Below are positions 18,852 to 26,687 of a stretch of 64,000 nt of DNA, piece after piece. Source of the stretch: JABDMH01 sp965223025. GTDB taxonomy: Bacteria > Bacteroidota > Bacteroidia > Chitinophagales > Saprospiraceae. A program made the translations under genes and the position numbers. The DNA is taken from the NCBI GenBank assembly GCA_965223025.1, contig CBDCVP010000021.1, forward strand, positions 372,001 to 436,000. The letters run 5' to 3'. The first letter of the stretch is position 1. Each line of letters starts with the position of its first letter. The notes under the pieces are model-generated. The model did no database searches, was not told the DNA's origin, and was given only the letters and a program-made list of their open reading frames with translations.

Positions 18852-19148
18852 ATGGCAAAGCAGATTTTGATCAGACCCATCATCTCGGAGAAGGCAGAAG
18901 CACTATCAGATCAGCTCCAGCACTACTCATTTGTGGTGGATAAGGGATCGAATAAAGTGGAGATACGGAAGGCAGTAGAGCGGATGTATAATGTCGCAGT
19001 GGCTTCCGTCAATACGATGATCATGCCCGGTAAGTCCAAGCAACGATATACAAAGACGGGAGTGCAAAAAGGAACGGTTGGCGCATTCAAGAAAGCCATA
19101 GTGACACTCGCCGCCGGTGAGGAAATTGATTTTTTCGGAGACATCTAG
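18852..19148 (+). CDS. rplW: 50S ribosomal protein L23
   Basis: Protein at the tunnel exit that docks trigger factor and SRP; 98 residues. Features are LIRPIISEKAEAL, FVVDKGSNKVEIRKAVE and KKAIVTLAAGEEIDFF. It starts 3 nt after rplD. Confidence 0.97.
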   Translation: MAKQILIRPIISEKAEALSDQLQHYSFVVDKGSNKVEIRKAVERMYNVAVASVNTMIMPGKSKQRYTKTGVQKGTVGAFKKAIVTLAAGEEIDFFGDI

Positions 19149-19172
19149 ACATTAGAATTAAAGCATCGACAA

Positions 19173-20006
19173 ATGCCCATTAAGAAATTTAAGCCAGTCA
19201 CACCGGGAACCAGGACCAGGGTAGGCAATACCTTTCAAGAAGTGACAACCAGCAAGCCAGAAAAGAGTTTGCTGGCTCCGATGAAGCGATCTGGAGGTCG
19301 CAACAGCAGTGGTAAAATGACTGTCCGCAATATTGGGGGAGGTCACAAAAGGAGATACCGTATCATCGACTTTAAGAGGGATAAGGAAGGTGTGCCGGGT
19401 AAGATTAAAAGTATAGAATATGATCCTAACAGATCTGCCTTCATAGCTTTGGTCGTGTATGCCGATGGCGAGAAACGGTATATCATCGCCCCTAACAAGA
19501 TCAAAGTGGGCGACGTAGTCAAGTCTGGCCGTGGTGTAAGTCCGGACATTGGCAATGCCATGTATCTCAATGAGGTCCCTTTGGGAGCCTCCATTCACGC
19601 CATTGAGTTGACACCAGGAAAAGGTGCTGCAATGGCTAGAAGCGCTGGGACGAATGCAGTTCTCGTCGGACGAGAAGGAAAGTACGTCGTGGTCAAATTG
19701 CCTTCTGGCGAGGTGCGGCGGGTGCTTTCTACTTGCAAGGCCACCATTGGTACAACCTCCAATCCGGATCACGCCCTGCAAGTGTACGGGAAGGCCGGCC
19801 GTCGTCGCTGGATTGGCAGAAGACCGAGGGTGCGAGGAGTCGCTATGAATCCAGTGGATCACCCGATGGGAGGAGGAGAAGGTAAGTCGTCTGGAGGTCA
19901 CCCACGCTCTCGTACTGGAGTCATGGCCAAGGGGCAAAAGACCAGGAATGGTAAAAAACACTCTAGCAAATTGATTATTTCTAAGCGAAAAAATACACAA
20001 CGATAA
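19173..20006 (+). CDS. rplB: 50S ribosomal protein L2
   Basis: Core 23S-binding protein needed for subunit joining and peptidyl transfer; 277 residues. Typical segments are GGGHKRRYRIIDFKRDK and the C-terminal VRGVAMNPVDHPMGGGEG, which contains the conserved histidine. The TAA stop and the ATG of rpsS share one base. Confidence 0.98.
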   Translation: MPIKKFKPVTPGTRTRVGNTFQEVTTSKPEKSLLAPMKRSGGRNSSGKMTVRNIGGGHKRRYRIIDFKRDKEGVPGKIKSIEYDPNRSAFIALVVYADGEKRYIIAPNKIKVGDVVKSGRGVSPDIGNAMYLNEVPLGASIHAIELTPGKGAAMARSAGTNAVLVGREGKYVVVKLPSGEVRRVLSTCKATIGTTSNPDHALQVYGKAGRRRWIGRRPRVRGVAMNPVDHPMGGGEGKSSGGHPRSRTGVMAKGQKTRNGKKHSSKLIISKRKNTQR

Positions 20007-20275
20007 TGGCTAGATCATTGAAGAAGGGTCCCTATGTGTACCATAAACTACTGCACAAGGTAGAAAGAGCCAAAGCAGGTAATAAGAAAACCGTGATCAA
20101 GACCTGGTCTCGATCATCCATGGTTATTCCAGATATGGTGGGAGAAACCATAGCAGTGCACAATGGAAAAACCTTTGTGCCCGTATTTATTACTGAGAAT
20201 ATGGTGGGGCATAAACTGGGAGAGTTTTCACCGACACGCAACTTTAGAGGTCATGCCGGCAACCGAAAACGTTAA
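20006..20275 (+). CDS. rpsS: 30S ribosomal protein S19
   Basis: 30S head protein of 89 residues that contacts S13 and the A-site tRNA. Typical start MARSLKKGPYV and end GEFSPTRNFRGHAG. It overlaps the rplB stop by one base, which suggests coupling. Confidence 0.97.
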   Translation: MARSLKKGPYVYHKLLHKVERAKAGNKKTVIKTWSRSSMVIPDMVGETIAVHNGKTFVPVFITENMVGHKLGEFSPTRNFRGHAGNRKR

Positions 20276-20310
20276 TTCAGATTGATAATAAATAAAAATC
20301 GATAGCCATC

Positions 20311-20700
20311 ATGGAAGCTGTTGCAAAATTGAGAAACTGTCCAATGTCCGCCCGTAAAATGAGGCTCGTGGCAGATGTAGTACGCGGAAAGCGGGTAGAC
20401 GATGCCTTGAATGTGCTGCGGTATACCAAGAAGGAAGCAGCAGGATGGCTGGAGAAGGTACTTCTTTCAGCCATTTCCAACTGGGAATACAAGCAGAACA
20501 TGACCACCAGTGCCGATGATCATGATCTGTTTATCAAGACTATTTTGGTAGATGAGGCAGGTATGCTCAAACGCTTTAGACCTGCACCTCATGGCAGAGC
20601 CCATCGGATCCGTAAGCGCTCAAATCATGTCACATTGATTGTCGAAAATCACATTCCACTAGAAGACGATGAAGACGTCTATTATGATGAAGAAGAATAA
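20311..20700 (+). CDS. rplV: 50S ribosomal protein L22
   Basis: Tunnel-lining protein of 129 residues. The globular part is normal (CPMSARKMRLVADVVRGKRV, then GRAHRIRKRSNHVTLIV). It ends with an unusual acidic tail, EDDEDVYYDEEE, beyond the normal L22 end. Confidence 0.96.
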   Translation: MEAVAKLRNCPMSARKMRLVADVVRGKRVDDALNVLRYTKKEAAGWLEKVLLSAISNWEYKQNMTTSADDHDLFIKTILVDEAGMLKRFRPAPHGRAHRIRKRSNHVTLIVENHIPLEDDEDVYYDEEE

Positions 20701-20721
20701 AAACACATAGAAGAAAAGAAT

Positions 20722-21435
20722 ATGGGTCAAAAGACAAATCCAATAGGTAACCGGTTAGGCATCATCAAGGGATGGGACTCTAGCTGGTTTGGCGGCAATG
20801 ACTTTGCCGACAAAGTAATCGAAGATGAGCGTATTCGCGAATACTTGAAGGCACGTGTCAATAAAGGAGGCATAGCCAGGACCATCATCGAGCGAACCCT
20901 AAAACGTCTTACCATCACCATCCATACCAGCCGACCAGGTATCATCATTGGTAAGGGTGGTTCTGAAGTGGATCGCATTAAGGAAGAATTGAAGCAACTG
21001 ACAGGAAAAGAGGTGCAGATCAACATTGTGGAGATCCGCAAACCGGAATTGGATGCAGCTATTGTATCTGAGTCCATTGCCAAGCAACTCGAGGCTAGAA
21101 TAAACTTCCGGAGGGCGATTAAAATGGCGGTGCAGAGTACCATGCGTGCAGGAGCTGAAGGCATCAAAGTACGTGTGAGTGGGCGTCTCAATGGAGCGGA
21201 AATGGCACGTTCAGAAGAGTTTAAAGATGGTCGCATTCCATTGCACACCTTCAGAGCGGACATTGATTATGCATTGAATGAGGCCGAAACTGTCTATGGT
21301 AAGATCGGAGTAAAATGCTGGATTTGCCGTGGTGAGGTGCTGGGTAAAAGAGACCTGTCACCCAATGTAGGTGCATCCAAAAGAGAAGTAGGAAAGGGAA
21401 GGAAACGCCCTTCAAGAAATATGAAAAATCGCTAG
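20722..21435 (+). CDS. rpsC: 30S ribosomal protein S3
   Basis: mRNA-entry-site protein with a KH domain (HTSRPGIIIGKGGSEVDRI) and a conserved C-terminal domain (GVKCWICRGEVLGKRD); 237 residues with a short basic tail. The 81-nt gap to rplP holds a possible internal promoter. Confidence 0.98.
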   Translation: MGQKTNPIGNRLGIIKGWDSSWFGGNDFADKVIEDERIREYLKARVNKGGIARTIIERTLKRLTITIHTSRPGIIIGKGGSEVDRIKEELKQLTGKEVQINIVEIRKPELDAAIVSESIAKQLEARINFRRAIKMAVQSTMRAGAEGIKVRVSGRLNGAEMARSEEFKDGRIPLHTFRADIDYALNEAETVYGKIGVKCWICRGEVLGKRDLSPNVGASKREVGKGRKRPSRNMKNR

Positions 21436-21455
21436 AAAGTTCATTTCAAAGATCG

Positions 21456-21463
21456 TACCTTTG
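21456..21463 (+). promoter_or_regulatory. candidate internal -7 box before rplP
   Basis: TACCTTTG matches TAnnTTTG and sits in the 81-nt gap between rpsC and rplP, about 54 nt before the rplP ATG. There is no clear TTTG 19 nt upstream, so it may be weak or inactive. Confidence 0.3.
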
Positions 21464-21516
21464 CCAAGCTTTTTCGGAATGGTCTTGTTTTGATCGAAAT
21501 CATGTAAAAATCTAAG

Positions 21517-21936
21517 ATGTTACAGCCAAAAAGAACGAAGTACAGAAAGCAACAAAAGGGAAGAAACAAAGGTATGGCCTTGCGAGGAAGTACCATATCC
21601 TTTGGCACATTTGGCTTGAAGACGATTGAACCTGGCTTCCTCACCAGTCGTCAGATTGAGTCTGCACGGATTGCCATGACCAGGAAAATGAAAAGGGAAG
21701 GTAACGTGTGGATTCGCGTTTTTCCTGACAAACCCATCACTAGCAAACCGCAAGAAGTGAGGATGGGGAAGGGAAAAGGTGCTCTTGATCATTATGTGGC
21801 CGTGGTGAAGCCGGGCAGAATCATGTTTGAGATCGATGGTGTGGGTCTGGAGCACGGAAAAGAAGCTTTGCGGCTAGCGGCGCAAAAGCTACCTGTGGCC
21901 ACCAAGTTTGTGGTGAGACGAGACTATTCAGAATAG
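21517..21936 (+). CDS. rplP: 50S ribosomal protein L16
   Basis: 50S protein at the A-site/5S region; 139 residues. Typical start MLQPKRTKYRKQQKGRN and core KPITSKPQEVRMGKGKG, FEIDGV. The universal arginine target of L16 hydroxylases lies in the conserved region, but no hydroxylase gene is near. Confidence 0.97.
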   Translation: MLQPKRTKYRKQQKGRNKGMALRGSTISFGTFGLKTIEPGFLTSRQIESARIAMTRKMKREGNVWIRVFPDKPITSKPQEVRMGKGKGALDHYVAVVKPGRIMFEIDGVGLEHGKEALRLAAQKLPVATKFVVRRDYSE

Positions 21937-21959
21937 ACAACCGATAAACGAGCAGTGAT

Positions 21960-22220
21960 ATGCCTACTAAGAAAACATTGGAGCTGAGGGACTTTACTGC
22001 AGAAGATCTGCAGAGTGAGATCGATGAAACAGAAACACAATATCAAAAGATGAAATTTGATCATGCCATCAAGGGACTAGATAATCCACTTGCTCTAAGG
22101 GAAGTGAGACGGGACCTGGCAAGATTGAAGACGGAAGCTCGCAAAAGAGCCCTGGAAGCAATGGATGAAAGTGCCATGGCCAAAAGATCAAAAATTAGAG
22201 CCCGAAGGGCAAAGAGATAG
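21960..22220 (+). CDS. rpmC: 50S ribosomal protein L29
   Basis: Two-helix protein at the tunnel exit; 86 residues, longer than the usual 60 to 70 because of an extended basic C-terminal part (KRSKIRARRAKR). The core has LRDFTAEDLQSEI, NPLALREVRRDLARLKTE. Confidence 0.94.
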   Translation: MPTKKTLELRDFTAEDLQSEIDETETQYQKMKFDHAIKGLDNPLALREVRRDLARLKTEARKRALEAMDESAMAKRSKIRARRAKR

Positions 22221-22225
22221 TCATC

Positions 22226-22483
22226 ATGAGCGAAAGAAATCTTAGAAAAACACTGGTGGGGATGGTCTCCAGCAATAAAATGGAGAAATCAATTACGGTA
22301 CTTGTAGAGCGCAGAATACCGCATCCCATGTATGGAAAATATGTGAAACGATCGAAGAAATTCACCGCCCACGATGACAAAAATGAATGCCAGATTGGAG
22401 ACCTGGTGAGGATCGCGGAGACCAGACCTCTCAGTAAGAATAAGCGTTGGCGCTTGGTGGAGGTTTTAGAAAAGGCCAAATAG
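22226..22483 (+). CDS. rpsQ: 30S ribosomal protein S17
   Basis: OB-fold primary 16S-binding protein of 85 residues: RKTLVGMVSSNKMEKSITV, HPMYGKYVKRSKKF, RPLSKNKRWRLVEVLE. It starts 5 nt after rpmC. Confidence 0.97.
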   Translation: MSERNLRKTLVGMVSSNKMEKSITVLVERRIPHPMYGKYVKRSKKFTAHDDKNECQIGDLVRIAETRPLSKNKRWRLVEVLEKAK

Positions 22484-22527
22484 ATCGCTTTAGATCATTG
22501 TATTTTGAGATATAATTAAGGATAGAC

Positions 22528-22893
22528 ATGATACAGCAAGAATCTCGATTGAAAGTAGCCGATAACAGTGGAGCCAAGGAGGTTCTTTGTATACGTGTAC
22601 TAGGTGGATCAAAGCGCCGGTATGCATCCATTGGTGATAGAGTCATTGTGTCTGTCAAAGAGGCAACACCCAGTGGGATCAAGAAGGGTACTGTCTCAAC
22701 TGCTGTAGTGGTCCGTACCAAGAAAGAGATTAGAAGAAAAGATGGTTCTTATATCAGATTTGATGACAATGCAGTCGTATTGTTGACACCTACAGATGAG
22801 CCGCGTGGTACCAGGATTTTTGGTCCGGTAGCTCGTGAATTACGGGAGAAAGACTATATGCGCATCATCTCGCTAGCACCTGAAGTATTGTAA
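22528..22893 (+). CDS. rplN: 50S ribosomal protein L14
   Basis: Subunit-interface protein of 121 residues, with MIQQESRLKVADNSGAKEV, RRKDGSYIRFDDNAVVL and the end FGPVARELREKDYMRIISLAPEVL region. First gene of the spc-type part. Confidence 0.97.
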   Translation: MIQQESRLKVADNSGAKEVLCIRVLGGSKRRYASIGDRVIVSVKEATPSGIKKGTVSTAVVVRTKKEIRRKDGSYIRFDDNAVVLLTPTDEPRGTRIFGPVARELREKDYMRIISLAPEVL

Positions 22894-22911
22894 AACAGCA
22901 GAGAAGCAGTT

Positions 22912-23241
22912 ATGACAAAACTTAGCAAAACAAAGTTAAAGATTAAGAAAGGAGATCGTGTCAGAGTGATCGCCGGTGACTATAAAGGTGATGAAGGCGA
23001 AGTGCTGGAGGTGCAGCGGGCAAAGAATAGAGCCATTGTCGAAAGCATAAATATAGCAAAGAAGCATGCCAAACCTACCAATGAGCGTGCGGGAGGGATC
23101 AGAGAAATCAATAATCCGATCCACTTGTCCAATTTGATGATCATTGATCCGAGAAGTGGCGAGCCGAGCAGAGTGGGTCGTCGCGAGGAGGATGGCAAGC
23201 TAGTGCGGTACGCTAAAAAATCAGGAGAAACTATTACGTGA
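22912..23241 (+). CDS. rplX: 50S ribosomal protein L24
   Basis: Assembly-initiating 50S protein of 109 residues with a KOW motif (KKGDRVRVIAGDYKGDEG) and GGIREINNPIHLSNLMI. The TGA stop overlaps the ATG of rplE by one base. Confidence 0.97.
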   Translation: MTKLSKTKLKIKKGDRVRVIAGDYKGDEGEVLEVQRAKNRAIVESINIAKKHAKPTNERAGGIREINNPIHLSNLMIIDPRSGEPSRVGRREEDGKLVRYAKKSGETIT

Positions 23242-23798
23242 TGCAATATACGCCGAGGTTAAAAGAACATTATAGCAAGCAGGTCGTACCCAAGATGATG
23301 GAGAAGTTTGAGTACAAGTCCATCATGGAGGTGCCACGTATTGCCAAAATATGCTTGAACCAGGGTGTTGGACAAGCCACTCAGGATAAGAAACTGATTG
23401 ACAATGCCTTGCAAGAGATGACTGAGATTGCCGGACAAAAGGCTGTACCAGCGGTCGCCAGAAAATCTGTGTCCAACTTTAAGTTGAGGGAGCAGATGAC
23501 CATCGGTGTGCGTGTGACCCTCAGGCGAGAACAGATGTACGAGTTTATGGATCGACTGATTGCAGTGGCCTTGCCGCGAGTGCGAGATTTCCGAGGCATC
23601 AATGACAAAAGTTTCGACGGAAGGGGCAACTACTCGTTGGGCATCACTGAGCAGATTATCTTTCCTGAGATCGATATGGATAAAGTCGGCAGAATCAGTG
23701 GTCTGGACATCACATTTGTCACCACTGCCAAAACTGATACAGAGGCGATGTTTCTCTTGAAAGAAATGGGAATGCCCTTTAAGAATCAAAATAATTAA
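23241..23798 (+). CDS. rplE: 50S ribosomal protein L5
   Basis: 5S rRNA-binding protein of 185 residues. The start is the ATG at 23241 that overlaps the rplX stop; a GTG one codon earlier is possible. Typical: VPRIAKICLNQGVG, KSVSNFKLREQMTIG, LPRVRDFRGI, GNYSLGITEQIIFPEI. Confidence 0.97.
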   Translation: MQYTPRLKEHYSKQVVPKMMEKFEYKSIMEVPRIAKICLNQGVGQATQDKKLIDNALQEMTEIAGQKAVPAVARKSVSNFKLREQMTIGVRVTLRREQMYEFMDRLIAVALPRVRDFRGINDKSFDGRGNYSLGITEQIIFPEIDMDKVGRISGLDITFVTTAKTDTEAMFLLKEMGMPFKNQNN

Positions 23799-23816
23799 AG
23801 CAGCAAAATAATTGGC

Positions 23817-24086
23817 ATGGCTAAGAAATCAATCATAGCTAGAGAAAGGAAGCGTAGGAAAATGGTAGCTAAATACGCAGCACAACGCAAGCAACTTCGA
23901 GAAGAGGGACGATGGGACGAGCTCGATATGCTTCCTAAGAATTCTTCAGCAGTGAGATTGCATAATCGTTGTCGTCTGACGGGTAGACCGAAAGGATACA
24001 TTCGTCAGTTTGGCTTGTGTCGAGTAGCCTTTCGGAAAATGGCTTTAGAAGGTAAGATTCCTGGAGTGACAAAAGCCAGTTGGTAG
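23817..24086 (+). CDS. rpsN: 30S ribosomal protein S14, zinc-free form
   Basis: S14 of 89 residues. It has the long N-terminal form (MAKKSIIARERKRRK) without the CxxC pairs of the zinc-binding type, ending RQFGLCRVAFRKMALEGKIPGVTKASW-like. Only isolated cysteines remain. Confidence 0.97.
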   Translation: MAKKSIIARERKRRKMVAKYAAQRKQLREEGRWDELDMLPKNSSAVRLHNRCRLTGRPKGYIRQFGLCRVAFRKMALEGKIPGVTKASW

Positions 24087-24116
24087 GGGTAACACAATCG
24101 AAGAATATATTATTAA

Positions 24117-24518
24117 ATGGCAGTAACAGATCCAATAGCAGACTACCTTACAAGACTTCGCAATGCGATGACCGCAGGTCACTCCATCGTGGAGATACCG
24201 AGTTCGGGGGTTAAGAAGAGAATTACGGAGATATTATACGATCAAGGATATATCCTCAAATACAAATTTGAGGATGTGGCCCCACAAGGGGTGATCAAGA
24301 TAGCTCTGAAGTATCAAAAAGACAGTCGTGACCCAGTGATTAGAAAGATGGGGAGAATTAGTAGACCAGGTTTGCGCAAGTTCTCCAAGGCCGATGAGCT
24401 ACCACGGATTATTAATGGATTAGGGATAGCCATTGTATCTACTTCAAAGGGAGTAATGACGGGCAAGCAAGCAAGAAAGCAAAATGTCGGTGGGGAGGTG
24501 CTCTGTTACGTCTATTAG
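24117..24518 (+). CDS. rpsH: 30S ribosomal protein S8
   Basis: Primary 16S-binding protein of 133 residues. Typical: DPIADYLTRLRNA start, ISRPGLRKF and the end GVMTGKQARKQNVGGEVLCYV. In enterobacteria S8 represses the spc operon. Confidence 0.97.
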   Translation: MAVTDPIADYLTRLRNAMTAGHSIVEIPSSGVKKRITEILYDQGYILKYKFEDVAPQGVIKIALKYQKDSRDPVIRKMGRISRPGLRKFSKADELPRIINGLGIAIVSTSKGVMTGKQARKQNVGGEVLCYVY

Positions 24519-24547
24519 TTTTTTTTTGAGAAAACAAGCGTTGTATC

Positions 24548-25102
24548 ATGTCAAGGATTGGAAAATCAGAGATAACATTGCCTAGCGGCGTAGAAGTGTC
24601 GGTAAGTAAGGGTAACCAGGTCACAGTAAAGGGACCAAAGGGTGAACTCGCAGAGCAGATTGATCCTGACTTCTCGATTGCCCAAGAAGATGGCACCATT
24701 ACACTGGAGAGACCAACGGAACAAAAAAGACATAAGTCTAGACATGGTCTGTACAATTCACTGATCCGCAACATGGTGGTCGGTGTTTCTGAAGGCTATA
24801 CTAAAGAGTTGGAACTGGTGGGTGTGGGATATCGCGCTTCCAATACTGGAAACCTCCTCGAGCTGTCGCTGGGATATTCTCACCCGATTATGTTTTACAT
24901 ACCGGATGAGCTAAAGCTAGAGACGCTCAACGAAAAGGGTAAAAATCCCACGGTCAAATTGGAAGGGGTGGATAAGCAGCTGATCGGTCAGGTCGCTGCT
25001 AAAATCCGAGCCTTTAGAAAACCTGAGCCATATAAAGGTAAGGGTATACGGTTTGTAGGCGAAGAGATCAGGAGAAAGGCCGGTAAGACTGCCGCCAAAT
25101 AA
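24548..25102 (+). CDS. rplF: 50S ribosomal protein L6
   Basis: Protein of 184 residues near the factor-binding site, made of two similar domains. Typical: SRIGKSEITLPSGVEV, VGVGYRASNTGNLLELSLGYSHP, GVDKQLIGQVAAKIRAFRKPEPYKG in the C-terminal half. Confidence 0.97.
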   Translation: MSRIGKSEITLPSGVEVSVSKGNQVTVKGPKGELAEQIDPDFSIAQEDGTITLERPTEQKRHKSRHGLYNSLIRNMVVGVSEGYTKELELVGVGYRASNTGNLLELSLGYSHPIMFYIPDELKLETLNEKGKNPTVKLEGVDKQLIGQVAAKIRAFRKPEPYKGKGIRFVGEEIRRKAGKTAAK

Positions 25103-25123
25103 TGCCACTTTTAAGAAGAAGTA

Positions 25124-25477
25124 ATGCCAAGCATAAAATCAAGTAGAAGAAGACGAATCCGACATAGAATTCGCAATAAGATTCAAGGCACAGCCAATCG
25201 TCCGCGTTTGTCCGTGTACAGGTCCAATAAAGGCATCTACTGTCAGCTGATTGACGATGTACAGGGTCAAACCTTGGCCCATGCCAGCTCACTGGAAGCC
25301 GGTGTGACCAGCGGAAAAACCAAGTCAGAGGCTGCAAAGGAAGTTGGATTGTTGATTGCCCAACGGGGGAAGAGCAATAATATCGAAAGCATCGTTTTTG
25401 ACAGAGGTGGATATCTATACCACGGTAGAGTTAAAGCCCTTGCAGAAGGTGCTCGCGAAGGTGGGTTAGCATTTTAA
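25124..25477 (+). CDS. rplR: 50S ribosomal protein L18
   Basis: 5S rRNA-binding protein of 117 residues: RRRIRHRIRNKIQGTANRPRLSVYRSNKGIY region, then FDRGGYLYHGRVKALAEGAREGGL. Normal length. Confidence 0.97.
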   Translation: MPSIKSSRRRRIRHRIRNKIQGTANRPRLSVYRSNKGIYCQLIDDVQGQTLAHASSLEAGVTSGKTKSEAAKEVGLLIAQRGKSNNIESIVFDRGGYLYHGRVKALAEGAREGGLAF

Positions 25478-25490
25478 AATATTGTAAAAC

Positions 25491-26009
25491 ATGGCAAAGG
25501 AAAAAGTGCAAAGGGTTAAGCCAGCTGATACAGAACTGACTGAAAAATTGGTCAATCTCAATCGGGTGGCCAAAGTTACTAAGGGTGGTAGAACCTTTAG
25601 CTTTGCGGCAATCATGGTAGTGGGTGATGGTCAGGGCACTGTCGGCCATGGCTTGGGTAAAGCCCGTGACGTGTCTGAGTGTATCGCCAAAGCGGTGGAT
25701 GATGCTAAGAAGAACCTGATCAAAGTGCCCATTTACAAAGGCACAATTCCCCATGAACAGCGAGGAAAGTACGGTGCAGGAAAAGTGCTGATTAAACCTG
25801 CCGCAGATGGTACGGGAGTGATAGCTGGCGGTGCGATGCGTGCAGTACTTGAAAGTGCTGGAGTACATAATGTACTGGCCAAATCGCAAGGGTCTTCCAA
25901 TCCTCACAACGTAGTGAAGGCGACCATCGATGCACTGTCGAAGTTAAGAAGCCCGCAGACCATTGCCAGAAGCAGAGGCATTAGTGTGGAAAAACTATTT
26001 GAAGGTTAA
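25491..26009 (+). CDS. rpsE: 30S ribosomal protein S5
   Basis: Decoding-accuracy and mRNA-helicase protein of 172 residues: LVNLNRVAKVTKGGRTFSFA, VGDGQGTVGHGLGKA, IPHEQRGKYGAGKVLIKPA. The double-stranded RNA-binding and S5 C-terminal domains are both present. Confidence 0.97.
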   Translation: MAKEKVQRVKPADTELTEKLVNLNRVAKVTKGGRTFSFAAIMVVGDGQGTVGHGLGKARDVSECIAKAVDDAKKNLIKVPIYKGTIPHEQRGKYGAGKVLIKPAADGTGVIAGGAMRAVLESAGVHNVLAKSQGSSNPHNVVKATIDALSKLRSPQTIARSRGISVEKLFEG

Positions 26010-26027
26010 AAGGTAGATGAGATTGTC

Positions 26028-26207
26028 ATGGCAAGAGTTAGAGTAACGCAGATAAGAAGTACGATCGACCAGACCAAAAGGCAAAAAGCGACCATGCAGG
26101 CATTGGGTCTCAGGAAAATTTCTCAAAGTATTGAGCATGAGTTGACGCCGCAGGTAGCTGGAATGATTACCAAGATAAGGCATTTGGTCACCGTAGAAAC
26201 ACTGTAA
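26028..26207 (+). CDS. rpmD: 50S ribosomal protein L30
   Basis: A 59-residue frame from the ATG at 26028 to the TAA at 26205-26207. The N-terminus MARVRVTQIRSTI and LGLRKISQSIEHELTPQVAGM match L30, including the hydrophobic end IRHLVTVETL. It sits between rpsE (18 nt) and rplO (23 nt) in the canonical spc order. Confidence 0.96.
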   Translation: MARVRVTQIRSTIDQTKRQKATMQALGLRKISQSIEHELTPQVAGMITKIRHLVTVETL

Positions 26208-26230
26208 ATATTTTAATAATTTAGAGACTG

Positions 26231-26677
26231 ATGGAACTACATGATCTAAGGCCCGCCAAAGGCGCCATAAAAAAGAGGAAGAGGATCGCCCGGGGCCAAG
26301 GTAGTGGACGAGGTGGCACTTCCACGCGCGGGCATAAGGGTGCAAAATCAAGATCGGGGTATAAATCGAAGCGTGGTTTCGAGGGTGGACAGATGCCGCT
26401 TCAAATGCGCTTGCCCAAAGTCGGTTTTAAAAACCCCAACCGGGTTGCGCATGTAGCCATCAATCTGGATGACTTACAATCATTTGCAGACAAGCATGAT
26501 GTGACAGAACTGTCGATGGATCTGATGATTGAAAAAAGATACGTGCGCAAGCAAGATCGTATTAAAATACTTGGCCGCGGTGAGATAAACAAGAAATTGA
26601 AGGTGTCAGCACACGCCTTTTCAAGTACTGCGAAAGAGAAGATTGAGGCGGGTGGAGGCTCTATTGATCTGATATAA
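26231..26677 (+). CDS. rplO: 50S ribosomal protein L15
   Basis: Late-assembly 50S protein of 148 residues: the glycine/basic N-terminal arm (RIARGQGSGRGGTSTRGHKG), FEGGQMPLQMRLPKVGF, and IKILGRGEINKKLKVSAHAFS. Followed by secY after 10 nt. Confidence 0.97.
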   Translation: MELHDLRPAKGAIKKRKRIARGQGSGRGGTSTRGHKGAKSRSGYKSKRGFEGGQMPLQMRLPKVGFKNPNRVAHVAINLDDLQSFADKHDVTELSMDLMIEKRYVRKQDRIKILGRGEINKKLKVSAHAFSSTAKEKIEAGGGSIDLI

Positions 26678-26687
26678 TAAGGCATTC

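Noticed and set aside
19158..20000. 280-codon minus-strand frame opposite rplB
   Set aside because: Antisense shadow of a highly conserved gene; its length follows from the codon use of rplB.
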